DNA of 64,000 nucleotides from Rana temporaria (lineage: Eukaryota; Chordata; Amphibia; Anura; Ranidae): assembly GCF_905171775.1 (NCBI RefSeq), contig NC_053492.1:280522938-280586937 (forward strand), given 5' to 3'. The translations under genes and the position numbers were made by a program. Positions 36,080 to 47,964 of the stretch are shown here, piece after piece. Under the pieces are notes generated by a model. It was given only the letters and a program-made list of their open reading frames with translations. It ran no database searches and was not told the DNA's origin. Within the stretch, counting starts at the first letter, position 1. Each line of letters begins with the position of its first letter.

Positions 36080-36121
36080 CTTCTTTAATGGGGGTTGGCT
36101 TTTTTTCCTCTGTTTTTTCTT
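36080..36121 (-). CDS. TRDN: Candidate TRDN exon, 42 nt (EKTEEKKPTPIKE)
   Basis: A long T-rich tract leading to ttgttctgcag gives a strong acceptor, and the donor is gtagga. Phase 1-1 translation is (x)EKTEEKKPTPIKE, a typical alternating Lys/Glu segment with Pro, matching the KEKE-type calsequestrin-binding tail of triadin. It resembles the exon at 34447-34482 (EKPKEEKPLPK): both begin EK, carry EEK and end with a Pro-Lys element. This is consistent with duplication. Confidence 0.7.
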
Positions 36122-37386
36122 CTGCAGAACAAGAGCAAAAAAAAAAGTGAGAAAAACCATGGTACCAATTTGCATAATGCATGAAAAAATATTACTGATA
36201 ACTAATTTTAATAAATCTACATTTGTAGATGACCTATAGTTTACACATACTGTAGATATGGACTTTAACATACACTATATGGCATACAAATAGGCTGCAT
36301 ATGACTAACAACATTTGCAATTTTTCCATGACGCTATATTACTATGTCAAGGCTAGATTTCTACTTTGCCTAAGGCCCTGTTTACACTTGCAATGCTCTC
36401 TGAAGAACAATCCACATCTGGATTACTATTAAAAGAGCATTTGACAGTCAGTGAAATGGTATTGTATCACTTCCTCACTAGATGTTTTAACCCCATAAAT
36501 GCACCACAACGAGGTGGTTGCAGGAAGGCTCCATTCATTCATTTGGTGGGTGGTAGTGCCTTTCGAATGCAACAGGAGTTATAATTCCTGAAGCGCCTGC
36601 GAAAAACCTACAGTATATCTAGTCTATTTTCTGTGAGTTTTGATTGTGAATAAACTCACATTAAAAGCAACAAGAATTGCCAGTGATGACTTGCTTAAAA
36701 GTGCTTTTCCTTCGATAACAAACACACAGAGTCCAAAACGCAAAAGATTTGACATAAAAAAATGCTTTGTTTTCGTATACATTATATTTTTGTATCTTTG
36801 CGACAACAGTTCAATATAGATAGATAGAATATTCGACATGACGGTGACAAAAGCGTTCTGTGTCTACCTGTAGTCGAATGTATCTAACCTAACTCGACTC
36901 GATTATTCGACATTATAGAGACATGAAGATTCGACAAAGCAGCTAAAAACATACGATCCCCGCGAGCAGACATTTACAGTCTAATGCTCTGCTCATAGGC
37001 TATTATTATTATTAATTATTATTACTAGTCAAACATCATTAGAATTCTACTATAGCTTGTGGGCAGAGAATTTGACCAGATATGCACGATCGCGGCAAAT
37101 CTTCTTAGAACATCCGACAGACACCATAAGCCTTCAATCGACAGATTCAACCTTAATTAATTTGGATTTTCGTACAAATGTATTTTTTAACTAAACAAAA
37201 TAATTAAAAATTAATTTCAGGAGTAGCCAAATAAATGTATTTTCCGGACGAAACCGAAATTCCGAAACAAAATATTTCAGTGTGCACATTTCTACTGCTT
37301 ATTGAGAATATGTAGATAGTTTAATTTAGCTAGGTGAGGAAGTGAAATAGAGAGTTACAAAGCAACATTGTTACTTTTGTATATAC

Positions 37387-38121
37387 TGGGGTGGATTCAG
37401 GTAGGGGCGCGCAAAACTGCGGCGGCGTAACGAATGGCATTTACGTTACGCCTCCGCAAGTTTTACTGGCAAGTGCTTGATTCACAAAGCACTTGCCTGT
37501 AAAGTTGCGGCGGCGTAGCGTAAAAGGGGCCGGCGTAAGCGAGCGTAATTCAAATGATCCCGTATGGGGCGTGGATCATTTAAATTAGGCACGTTCCCGC
37601 GCCGAACGTACTGCGCATGCGCCGTCCCTAAAATTTCCAGACGTGCATTGCGGTAATTGACGTCGCAAGGACGTCATTGGTATCGACGTGAACGTAAATG
37701 GCATCCAGCGCCATTCACGGATGACTTACGCAAACAACGTAAAATTTTCAAATCGCGACGCGGGAAAGACGTCAATACTTAACATTGGCTGCGCCTCATA
37801 ATAGCAGGAGCAGCCTTACGACGAAAACAATGTATGCAAACGACGTAAAAAACTACCGCCGGGCGCAAGTACGTTCGTGAATCGGCGTAAGTATGTAATT
37901 TGCATACTCTACGCTGACATCTATGGGAGCGCCACCTAGCGGCCAGCATCAGAATGCACCCTAAGATACGACGGCGTAAGAGACTTATGCCAGTCGTATC
38001 TTAGGCTAAAGTCGGCGTATCTAGCTTTCTGAATACAGAAAGTAGATACGCCGGCGCTACTTAGCAATTACGCTGCGTATCTATGGATACGCCGGCGTAA
38101 TTGCTCTCTGAATCTACCCCA
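37387..38121. mobile_element. 0.7-kb MITE, TGGGGTGGATTCAG ends
   Basis: Left tggggtggattcag, right ctgaatctacccca. GC-rich and CpG-rich inside, with gatacgccggcg-type repeats in both orientations. Same size class as 38459-39191 and 43308-43997. Confidence 0.65.
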
Positions 38122-38458
38122 CTCTGTTTTTTTCATTTTCAGATCAAAGAGATGCACTTCCATCTACAGATGATGTCAGTTGCAACCTGATAAGTAAAAA
38201 ACATTGCCCCCTATTTAACATTTTTTTTTAACCCATTTAGTTTATGCTAATCAGCCCTGAATTCTTCTTTTACTTCCCTACTTAACTATTATTTTTCTGA
38301 TTATTTTATTTTCATTTGTTTATTTCTAGTTTATTAACCAATTAAGCTTTTTTCATTCATATTTCCAATGTCATTTTTTTTTGTGTAATTATGGTTTAGT
38401 TTTAAATTGCAAGATAATATTACAAAAAGAAAGCCTTGTTCATCCTTTAAAAACAATA

Positions 38459-39191
38459 AGGCCCGGATTCACATACAGCGGCGCATATTTATGCCGCCGT
38501 AGCGTATCTCCTTTACGCTATGCCGACGCAGCGCAGAGAGGCAAGCACTGGATTCACAAAGCCAGTGCTGCCAAAACTGCGCTGGGTTTCCTAGGCGCAA
38601 GCCGGCGTATGTGGAAGTGGGCATGAGCCATGCAAATGAGGCGTGACCCCATGCAAATGATGGGCCGAGCGCCAGACAGATACGTATAACGAGCGGCGCA
38701 TGCGCCCTCCCGTGGATGAATTCCCAGTGCGCATGCTCAGAATCACGTCGGAACTACTCCCTAAGATACGCCGGATCACTGCCTACGGCGTGAACGTAAC
38801 CTACGCCTAGTCATATTCACGCCCTACGTAAACTACGTAAAACATGTCGGCTTGTGTTCCCTTTGCATGGATGCTGCTCCTTTATGGGGCATAACTCTGC
38901 GCTGGACGTATGACTTTACGCGCACTGCTTCAGACAAACGTACGTTCGTGAATCGGCGTATCTCCCTCATTTGCATATGTGAATAGAAGATTAATGGGAG
39001 CGCCAAATACGACCAGAGTAAATATGCGCCCACTCTACGCTGGCGTAGGCAAGTTACGTCGGTCGGATGAAGCCTATTTTCAGGCGTATCTTAGTTTCTG
39101 AGTCAGACGCACAGATACGACGACGCATATTTGCTACTTACGCGGCGTATCTCGAGATACGCCGGCGCAAGTGCTTTGTGAATCTGGGCCT
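38459..39191. mobile_element. 0.7-kb MITE, GGCCCGGATTCACA ends
   Basis: Left aggcccggattcacata, right tgtgaatctgggcct; the bases ata occur on both sides, a possible 3-bp duplication. Interior rich in gcgtatct/agatacgc motifs. Confidence 0.65.
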
Positions 39192-40333
39192 ATATGTATT
39201 ACCTTGCTATAAGGTAATTACAAAGTTAGTGTTGAATAAATAGGTCCAGAGCAACATGTTTCATCACAACAGATATCGTCAGGAGACTGGAACTCATCTG
39301 TAGTACTTACAGGCTGTTCCCTAAGCTTTTCCTTTGTGAGTACCTTTTTATATAATAAATGTATTTGGTTTAAACGGTATTACACTATTGGCCTTTTTTG
39401 TTCCTTCCTTGTTTCTGGTCATATACTACCATTTGGATTGAGTTAATTGACTTTATAAATGGACCTTAGAACTGGTGCTAATTTAGCAGGCTAACATTTC
39501 ACAAGCTTGATTGGCCACCTATAGCTTAGAGGTCAACCCTTCTGGTAAGAAGTGTGTGAATTCAATGGTGTGGGAGGCAAGTATTTGGCACTTTGACTGA
39601 AGTTGAATTTATTAAAGCACAGCACTTTTATGAACATTTCATCTGCACCTAGTATTTGTTAACCTTTACAAGAATATTTTTTGGATTTGCACTTTATCTG
39701 CACAGCATTCACATTATTTGGTGATTCTTATGCTGATGTGTTAAAGGGACAGTGTACCCTTTTATTATTTGTCAGACTAATATTACCCATTGTGCTGAAA
39801 AAGCCTACTGTTTACACAGTTCTATAGTTCTAGTTCTAATTACACAAAACTAAATGAGCCAGAGAAGTAACACATCCCCACCTCTAATCTTATGTTGTAT
39901 ATATCCATACAGACTTTTAAGTAAAGAGAGACAATCTAAAAGCAAACATCCACTGCTGTTCTCTCTACTTAGAAAACTATTTGTCATGGGTGCACCGTAC
40001 GTTAGGTATTTAGGAATAGGATACCAATTCTATTAAAACCACATTGGTTTAAAAAAATGAATGTAAAAAAATTATAGTATATTTATTATATATTATCACC
40101 TTGCTATTACACAATGTGGGAGCCTAGAGGGTGCATATAAAACATATAAGCTGGATGGAGGCAAGCCTGACAGACTGTAATATATACTTATGTATAAATA
40201 ACAAGCAGATGAAACATTGAATTTAAAGAAGACTGAAAAAAAGCTTAAAAAAGGTTCAGCATAGCTTTGTTAGTTACTTCTAAGCCTTCAGCTATAAGAA
40301 TAATCAAAGCATTGTTAAGCTTGACTGACATAC

Positions 40334-40360
40334 TTGTTTTCTTGGGCTTGATAACAATTC
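40334..40360 (-). CDS. TRDN: Candidate TRDN exon, 27 nt (IVIKPKKT)
   Basis: The acceptor catttcttccctgcag is strong and the donor is gtatgtca. The 27 nt read (x)IVIKPKKT in phase 1-1. The exon at 35378-35404 has the same length, the same donor context (gtatgtca) and similar basic content (KVSKLKRK). Each is followed downstream by a Glu/Lys-rich exon, so a 27-nt plus ~40-nt exon pair appears to have been tandemly duplicated. Confidence 0.6.
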
Positions 40361-40719
40361 CTGCAGGGAAGAAATGTTAAATTGCATGTACTAAAATTCT
40401 ATATTTTATTTTTCTTTAACATCTTTGGCTAACATTATTGAAGGTATATGACTATTTTGACAAAAACGTAACATTAACCAGTATCTTTTTTTATTATATT
40501 TTTTTATTTTTGGACAGAGGGGCATGGATTTTCCTTTTCATCTCACTAACCAGCTTTCAGCAGGACAAGATATCAGGGGACATTTTCTGAACTGGGACAC
40601 AGGCATCACTAAAACACCTGACAGAGATTCTAATCTTTTCAAACTCAACTGAAAAAAAATAGTTATTACTGTTATTTGCATTGGGAAGATTTCTATGAGC
40701 TTCCTGTTCTGGTCACCAC

Positions 40720-42747
40720 TAAGGATGGGCGAACGTTTTGGCCCGAGCATAAGTTCGGGCCGAACTTTGGTTGTTCGGATGTTTGGCGAACAATGAACAA
40801 TATGCAGAGTTTGATGCAAATTCGAAAGCCGCGGAACCCCGTTAAAGTCTATGGGACACTAACATGAAAAACCAAAAGTGCTCATTTTAAAATCTTATAT
40901 GCAAGTTATTGCCATAAAAACCTTTTTGGGGACCCGGGTCCTGCCCCAGGGGACATGTATCAATGCAAAAAAAGTTTTAAAAACAGCCGTATTTCGGGAG
41001 CAGTGATTTTAATAATACTTAAAGTTAAACAATAAAAATGAAATATCCCTTTAAATTTCATGCCTGGGGGGTATCTATAGTATGCCTGTAAAGTTGCAAA
41101 ATGTTCCTGTATTTAGAACATTACCACAGCAAAATGAAATTTCTAAAGGTCTGGTATGGATTTTAAGGGGAACCCTGTGCCAAAATAAAAAAATGGCGTA
41201 GGGCTCCCTCAAAAATCCATACCAGGCACTTATCCGAGAAGGCAACCCGGCAGACCACAAGAAAAGAGGGGGAAAGAGAGAGCACCCCCCCCTCCAGAAC
41301 CATACCAGGCCACATGCCATGTTGATGGGGACAAGGGCCTCATCTCCACAACCCTTGCCTGGTGGTTGTGGGGGTCTGAGGGGGGGGGTTCTTGGTATCT
41401 GGAAGCGCCCTTTAACAAGGGTATACCCAGATCCCCTCCCTTGTACCCCTACCATTTCACAAAAACAGCTCTTTTCGTACCGAAAAAGGAAAAAAACGCA
41501 ACAGTTCCACCTCTATGGGAGGCTCCCACCGAGTGACACTTCTTCTCGCTTTGACAGCTGTTATATAGCTGAAGGCGGGGCCACCTGGTGACATAAATGG
41601 GTGACCCCAATCTCTCTGGTGTCAGACAGATTTTATATAGCTGAGGGCAGGGCCACCCGGTGCCCTGCCCTCAGCTATATAAAATCTGTCACTGGCGGGA
41701 GAAGCGTCACTCGGCGGCAGCCTCTCATGGAGACAGAACTGTTGCAGCTTTTTTTTCTCTTTCGGTCATCGGGCAGCATGGATTTACATCGCTGGAATTT
41801 TTTTTTAATAAAGGACTTGTCCCAAGCTGTCTCTTGTCTTGTTTACAATTTTTGACACTTTTTTTGTGAAATGATAGGGGTACAATGTACCCGTTTCCAA
41901 TTCACATAGGGGGAGATCAGGATCTGGGGGTCCCCTTGTGAAAGGGGGCTTCCAGATTCCAATAAGTCCCCTGCCCGGAGAACCCACAACCACCAGGCAA
42001 GGGTACAGTTCAGGAGGGGGGCGCTCTCTCACTCCCCTCTTTTCTTGTGGCCTACCAGGTTGCGTGTTTGGATAAGGGTCTGGTATTGATTTTTGGGGGA
42101 CCCCCTACACCATTTTTTTATTTTGGTGCAGGGTTCCTCTTAAAATACATACCAGACCTGAAGTGTCTGGTATGAATTTTGGGGGGACCCCCATTAAATT
42201 GTTTTTTTTTTTTAATCTTAGTTCGAGGTTCCCCTTAATATTCATACCAGACCCAAAGGGCCTGGTAATTGACTGGGTGGACCCGTGCTGTTTTTTTCCA
42301 ATGAGTGTTATCCATAATGCCAAGACCCGACAATTCATTACAGCCGCGATCAGTTTCCTTTAGAAATGTAATTTTGCTGCGAGATAGTTCTAAACAAAGG
42401 AAACATGTGCCACTTTACAGGCATACTATAGACACCCTCCAGCCACAATATTTCAAGGAATATTTCATTTTTATTGTTTCACTTTAAGCATTATTAAAAT
42501 CACTTCTCCCGAAAAAATTGCAGTTTTTAAAACTTTTTTTGCATTGATACATGTCCCCTGGGGCAGGACCCAGGTCCCCAAACACTTTTTATGGCAATAA
42601 CTTGCATATAAGCCTTTAAAATTAGCACTTTTGTTTTTTTATGTTCGTGTCCCATAGACTTTAACGGTGTTCGCGTGTTCAAATACATTTTTTTCCTGTT
42701 CGCAAGTTGAGTGAGAACCGAACTGGTGGGTCTTTGGCTCATCCTTA
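40720..42747. mobile_element. hAT-like non-autonomous element, 2.0 kb, exact 8-bp duplication
   Basis: The 8-mer gtcaccac occurs at 40712-40719 and 42748-42755. The ends are taaggatg and catcctta. Arms are long and diverged: aagtgctcattttaaa, ttgccataaaaa and ggggacatgtatcaatgc at 40870-40970 reappear inverted at 42540-42640. The middle contains inverted G-rich pieces. No transposase frame is intact. An 8-bp duplication is the hAT superfamily signature. Confidence 0.75.
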
Positions 42748-42862
42748 GTCACCACCTGTCACAGGAATGGAAGTGAAGCAAAATTCCCCCAGTGGGGATA
42801 TAGAAAAAAAAAGTTCTAAACTTTACGCACACTATATAAATAAAAGCAAAACATGAGTTCAC

Positions 42863-42886
42863 CTTTAAATGTTTTATTATCCCATT
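42863..42886 (-). CDS. Possible extra micro-exon, 24 nt (WDNKTFK)
   Basis: On the minus strand, tatag precedes 24 nt that end at gtgaac. In phase 1-1 this gives (x)WDNKTFK and stays open when joined to its neighbours. A stronger acceptor (gttattttcag) lies 10 nt upstream, but using it gives 34 nt, not a multiple of three, or a stop in the required phase. It may therefore be a real small exon or chance. Confidence 0.2.
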
Positions 42887-43307
42887 CTATATATTGCTGA
42901 AAATAACTAAGGCAGGTACAGCATATTTTAATTCTTTTATTTTTCAGTAACTCGCTCATTAGTTTATTACTGGTGTCAGAATTTTGATATTCTAAAGTCA
43001 CTTATGTAACATGTGTGGTTTGAATGAATCAAACCAGCACATGTAATCGCCCTTATCATCATAAAATGCTCTAATCAATTGATGACAATCTGCTAAAGTA
43101 TGTGAAAAGCAAATTCATGACCTTTATTTCATCTACAAAATATTGAGTGTAGAAAGCAAATACAGCTACAGTCTATCAAGTAAAGATGTTTAGTTTATTT
43201 TATCAGCCTCATTATCTTAAACCACCTGACCACTGTGCCCATCATGCAGACAGGGACATTGCTGAAGACTTTTGTAGTGGGGTGAGCAGAGTCTGGTAAA
43301 GAACTGA

Positions 43308-43997
43308 GGGCCAGATTCTCGTACCTGCGGTGCAGCATAATGTAACCCGTTTACGTTACACCGCCGCAAGTTTTCAGTCTAAGTGCCCGATCCACAAAGC
43401 ACTTACCTGTAAACTTGCGGCGGTGTATCGTAAACACGTCCGGTGCAAGGCGGCCCAATTCAAATGGGGCGGGTACCATTTAAATTAGGCACGCTCCCAC
43501 ACCGGACGTACTGCGCATGCTCCGTTCGCAAATTTCCCGACGTGCTTTGCGTGAAATTACGACACGACGACGTGTTGAGAATCGCGACGTGCGTAACGTA
43601 CTTACGCCGGGAAAACAAAAAAATTCAAAAGCGACGCGGGAAAGACGAGCATACTTTAACATGGTGGAGTAATTTTACACCATGTTAAAGTACCCCTAAC
43701 TTTGCGACGGGAAACTAAGACTTGCGCCGACGTAACGACGGGAAAAACCTTTGTGGATCGCCGTAACTGCTAATTTGCATACCCGACGCTGGTTTACGAC
43801 GCAAACTCCCCCCAGCGGCGGCCGAAGTATTGCATCCTAGGATCCGACGGTGTAATTCAATTACACCTGTCGGATCTTAGGGCTAGCTATGCGTAACTGA
43901 TTCTATGAATCAGTCGCATAGTTAGAACGGCCCTAAAACAGAGATACGACGGTGTATCAGGAGATACGCCGTCGTATCTCTTTTGTGAATCTGGCCC
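43308..43997. mobile_element. 0.7-kb MITE with exact 3-bp TGA duplication
   Basis: Left GGGCCAGATTCTCGTA, right GAATCTGGCCC, flanked by tga at 43305-43307 and 43998-44000. CpG-rich interior. Ends and 3-bp duplication fit a PIF/Harbinger-like origin; superfamily is inference. Confidence 0.7.
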
Positions 43998-44038
43998 TGA
44001 GAGACTAGTTCACATTCATATGCCGTTTGCCTGTGTCT

Positions 44039-44467
44039 AATGCCTTGTACACACAACCGGTTTTCACAATGAGAAAACTGCCATTTTTTATATTGGTCGT
44101 GGTCATGTGTATGCTCCCTAGCAGTTTTCTCAATGAAAAAATTGCCCGCAAAAAAATTGAAACCAGCTCTCTTTTTTTCTCGTCATGTTTCCCGTCAGTT
44201 TTTTTCTCGTCGCAAAAAAGGGTCGTGTGTATGCTTTTCCGAGGGGAAAAAACAAACAAATCAAGTATGCAGCCCAAATGCAGCCCAAAGGGTGGTGCCA
44301 TTTGAAACGAACTTCCCCTTTATAGTCCAGTCGTACGTGTTGTACGTCACTGTGCTTTGGTCTGACTTCTTTTTGCATGAACGTGTGTATGCAAGTCAGG
44401 CTGGAGAGGAATCACAAAACTTTGTTTTTTTTTTGCCAAGAAAAATGGTCGTGTGTACGAGGAATTA
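44039..44467. mobile_element. Palindromic MITE, gtacacacaaccgg ends
   Basis: Left taatgccttgtacacacaac, right atggtcgtgtgtacgagga. Interior ttctcgtc/gacgagaa-type blocks relate it to 5852-6315 and 33288-33737. Confidence 0.6.
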
Positions 44468-45247
44468 CAGTGCATGGCAGTGAGCAGAGGTGGAGTTGGG
44501 TGGGAGTAGCCTAATGGGGAACTCTGAGACCAGACCTCCATCAAGTCTAACTACCATATAATATCTAAAAAGATAAGGGTGAACCTAAAATCATGGCACC
44601 ACATCACATCAACCCATGTTATAGAGATAGCTTTCTCAAGAGAATGAAAATCATATGCCAATTGTATATCAAATTATATTAAAACCATCATGTGCTATAC
44701 AAAATATTAACAAATGATGCTATCAAAATGGTCTATATTACTATTACTATATCACATTATATGTGATATCTTCTTGTAAAGGGGATATATCTTCTTTAAA
44801 GCTGGATATGTCTTTAAATGTACAACTTTGTCTGCTGCAACACAATGTACATGTATATCTTCTGTAAAAAGTTTTAATAAATAGAAGGTTAAAAAAAATG
44901 ATGCAGACGTATATGCCTCCCTCCTTATTAGGATACCCAATATATACATATTACAGCAATTTAATGTCACCAGAAACAACTTTATGTTCATAAAGCAATC
45001 ATGCTGTTCTCATGGGACACCCACTTATTTTGACGTCTTTCACAAGATAATCTGCTACTTCAGCATGGTTGGGAGAACATATATATCTGCTTAATCATAC
45101 AAGAATTCAAAAAGATAAAATATCCATATCTAATATATATTATATGGGATCCACTAAATAAAGAGGGAGGCATAAATGATTGCATAATGTTTGTATAACA
45201 CATCAGGGTTATAATATAATTTGGAATAACATTTGTAATGATTTTAA

Positions 45248-45673
45248 TTACCATTTAGTAATTCTTTGACACCTTGAAAGTCCACTAACATGAAAAAGCT
45301 CTTGCCATAACAAGGTTTGACTCCTGTGTGACTTATTATTGACCAAATATGGGCATTGCAATATTTGGGTAACAATGTCATCGACCATCCCTGCTTTGTT
45401 GACATTCAGATTTTCGCTAAGGAATCTCCATGCCAGTAGTTGAATGGGGCCAGAGATAAGTAAACAGTTCATAGGAAGCTGACAGCTGCCTTTACATTGG
45501 CATTCATGAGATCTGTGCAGGAATCTATCACATTCATGACAGCTTCCTGCTACAAAATGTCCCACTCTTAACACTGGCGTCTCTCTATTTGCCAGTTCAT
45601 AGATTATTTTTGTTGCCGACAATTTCCAAATCTGTGAACTTGAATAATGTCTTTGAGAATCAGTTACAACCAA
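45248..45673 (-). other. Unassigned 141-codon open frame, Cys-rich middle
   Basis: A single uninterrupted frame starts at ATG 45671-45673. It has a Cys cluster (CHECDRF...ECQCKGSC around residues 46-65) and a C-terminal part with QTLLWQELFHVSG. I do not recognise the family. It lies in the 45978 to 40334 intron in the sense orientation of the host gene, but is far too long and off-pattern for that gene's exons. It may be a fragment of a transposon protein or a chance frame; no ribosomal or splice evidence supports expression. Confidence 0.3.
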
Positions 45674-45977
45674 AGTTATTTGGTTCTTAAAGTGGTGGTA
45701 GGATAGTAATAACCACCTGACCCTGGCACCTATACTGGAGTAAACGCTTGCCTGAATTTGGCATAGGTAGTTTTAAAGGTTTATTGATTTCCCCAGACTG
45801 AATGGAATTTTTAGTAAAGTCCAGTCCACAAACGGGAAAAAATATAGAGGGGCTGAAAACAAGACACTTTTATACAATCCATATTAAATCCAAATGCCTT
45901 GCTTTTTAGAATATACAGTTGCATATGCTTTACTTTTAGAGAGAAATATACTCTTAAATGCAAAAACTGAGCTTTAC

Positions 45978-46025
45978 CTTTCTTCTTTGCTACTACAATT
46001 GGATGTTCTTTGGGTATCTCCAGTT
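45978..46025 (-). CDS. TRDN: Candidate TRDN exon, 48 nt (LEIPKEHPIVVAKKK)
   Basis: A poly-T acceptor (gtttatg, then Ts, then tag) precedes 48 nt ending at the donor gtaaag. Phase 1-1 reading gives (x)LEIPKEHPIVVAKKK, with a Glu-Ile-Pro-Lys core followed by a run of Lys. The core recurs in the exons at 30702-30746 and 24050-24094, so these three look like diverged copies of one exon type. Pro/Val spacing with terminal Lys is what one expects of the extended luminal tail of triadin. The next exon would complete the split codon as Gly. Confidence 0.7.
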
Positions 46026-46139
46026 CTAAAAAAAAAAAACATAAACAAACAATGAAACGGGTCCAAATTAAAAATACTTTATTGTATGATAATAAAGTGA
46101 TAATTTGTACTTGAAGATTTTGTAGAATTATAGGACATT

Positions 46140-46420
46140 GGGGGTTATTTACGAAAGGCAAATCCACTTTGCACTACAAATTACAAGTGCAGTCGCTGTA
46201 GATCTGAGGGGAAGATCTGAAATGAGGGGAAGCTCTGCTGATTTTATCATGCAATCATGTGCAAGCTAAAATGCTGTTTTTTATTTTCCTTGCATGTCCC
46301 CCTTGGATCTACAGTGACTGCACATCCAAGTGCACTTTCAGTGCAATTACAAGTGCACTTTGCACTTGTAGTTTGCACTTGTAGTGCGAAGTGGATTTGC
46401 TTTTAGTAAATAACCCCCAT
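46140..46420. mobile_element. MITE with ggggttatttac ends
   Basis: Left ggggttatttacgaaaggca and aaatccactttgcactac are mirrored at 46376-46416 (gtgcgaagtggatttgc and then agtaaataaccccc). Bases attg appear on both sides. Confidence 0.6.
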
Positions 46421-46566
46421 TGTCTATCAAAGTGTAAGACGCATGAACTGTCTGAATTGATCTGAAAAGCATTAATAAGATCCAACCCTGTACTAGAAAA
46501 CTGTTTACATTTTGGGGCCATGCAAATAGGTCTTGTGACTCACAATTTACTCTATTTTAGTAGTGA

Positions 46567-47405
46567 GTAGGGATGGGCCAAACACCCCCTCAGTTTGGTC
46601 TCCACCAGAACACCACGAACAGGCAAAAAGTTCTAGCGAACATCCAAACCCTATTAAAATCTATGGGACACGATCATGAAAAATCAAAAGTGCTAGTTTT
46701 AAAGGCTTATATGCAAGTTATTGCCATAAAAAGTGTATGGGGACCCAGGTATTGCCCCTGGCGACATGTATCAATGCAAAAAAAAAGGTTTCAAAACAGT
46801 TGTTTTTTAGGAGCAGCGATTTTAATAATGCATAAAAGTGAACCAATAAACATGAAATATTCCTTTAAATATCGTGCCACGGGGCTCCTCTAAGTCTGCC
46901 TGTAAAGTGTCGCCTCTCTGCGATGTGTAGAACATGCCACAGAAATAATGACATTTCTAAAGGAAAAAATGCAATTTAAAAGTTTTACATGAAAAATCAA
47001 GTAAAAAAGGCATCATGATTTAAGATGGATGGACATCGTGGGACACTTTGTTTTTTTAAATAAAGAAATTGTCATAAACTGTCTGTTGTGGTTTTTACTT
47101 TTTGACACTTTTTTTTGGTGAATGGGTAGGAGTACAATTTACCTGATATCCATTTACATAGGGGGGGGCAGGATCTGGGGGTCTCCTTGTTAAAGGGGGC
47201 TTCCAGATTCCGATAAGCCTCCCGCCCGCAGACCCCAACAACCACAGCCCAGGGTTGTGGGGAAGAGGCTCTTGTTCCCCTTAAAATATATGCTAGACCC
47301 AAAGGGCCTGGTATGTATTTTGGAGGGAACCCCACACAGTTATTTTTTAAATCCCCGTAAATCCCCATAAATCCCCGTAAGGGCTGCAAAGTGTTGTGGC
47401 CCACC
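46567..47405. mobile_element. hAT-like family fragment
   Basis: It starts tagggatgggccaaac and carries the arm blocks atgcaagttattgccataaa and gacatgtatcaatgc in the same order as 40720-42747. The right end is missing. Confidence 0.6.
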
Positions 47406-47779
47406 TGTCACCCTGCCCAGCCCGGCATGCCTCAGTCAATCCAAGGCAATGAACAGTCTTTTAGATTTGAATGTTTTTTTTTATTGAGGGAATTGAACTT
47501 GGATGGGGTATAGGAAGTATGGGATGCCCAGTGAATTTTAGAACAATCAATTGGGACAACTTTTAGAACAAAGAAATGGAACAACTTATATACACTCCGG
47601 TATATACAGATCTCTCTTTCTCCAGCACAATTCTTACTGCAGACCATTACTCTTTTTGCTTGAGCTCCCAGGCACAGCTAGCACTGCATAGTTAAGCCTG
47701 ACACTGGCTCAGCCAGGCCTTAGGAACTGCCTTTTGCAGGCAGGGAGTGTGGGCCGCTTATTAGTGTAGTAGTGAACTG

Positions 47780-47945
47780 TATTATATATACTATATATAA
47801 TATACTATACGGACTGCACTATATGCCCTGAACTGTACTATATATACTATATATACTATACGGACTGCATTATATTCTCTGAACTGTATTATATATACTA
47901 TACCGACTTCACTATATAATCTGAACTGTATTATATATGTAGCAG
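47780..47945. repeat. Minisatellite, about 3 diverged copies
   Basis: Units of about 55-60 nt are built from gaactgtattatatatacta and ctatacggactgcac-type blocks, seen at about 47774, 47830 and 47880. Confidence 0.65.
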
Positions 47946-47964
47946 TACCCCCATAAGGGCTGCA

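Larger units (their letters stand above)
36122..40333 (-). other. Intron of about 4.2 kb
   Basis: It holds two large MITEs with GATTCA-type ends (37387-38121 and 38459-39191). The segment 36364-36610 looks like a decayed MITE, starting aaggccctgtttacacttgc. The segment 36840-37290 repeats short attcgac-type motifs and may be an unclassified repeat. I recognise nothing in 39192-40333. Confidence 0.45.
40361..45977 (-). other. Intron of about 5.6 kb
   Basis: It holds the 2-kb hAT-like element (40720-42747), a GGGCC-ended element (43308-43997), a palindromic MITE (44039-44467), a possible extra micro-exon at 42863-42886 and an unrecognised minus-strand open frame at 45248-45673. The stretches 42887-43307, 44468-45247 and 45674-45977 show nothing identifiable. 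Confidence 0.5.
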
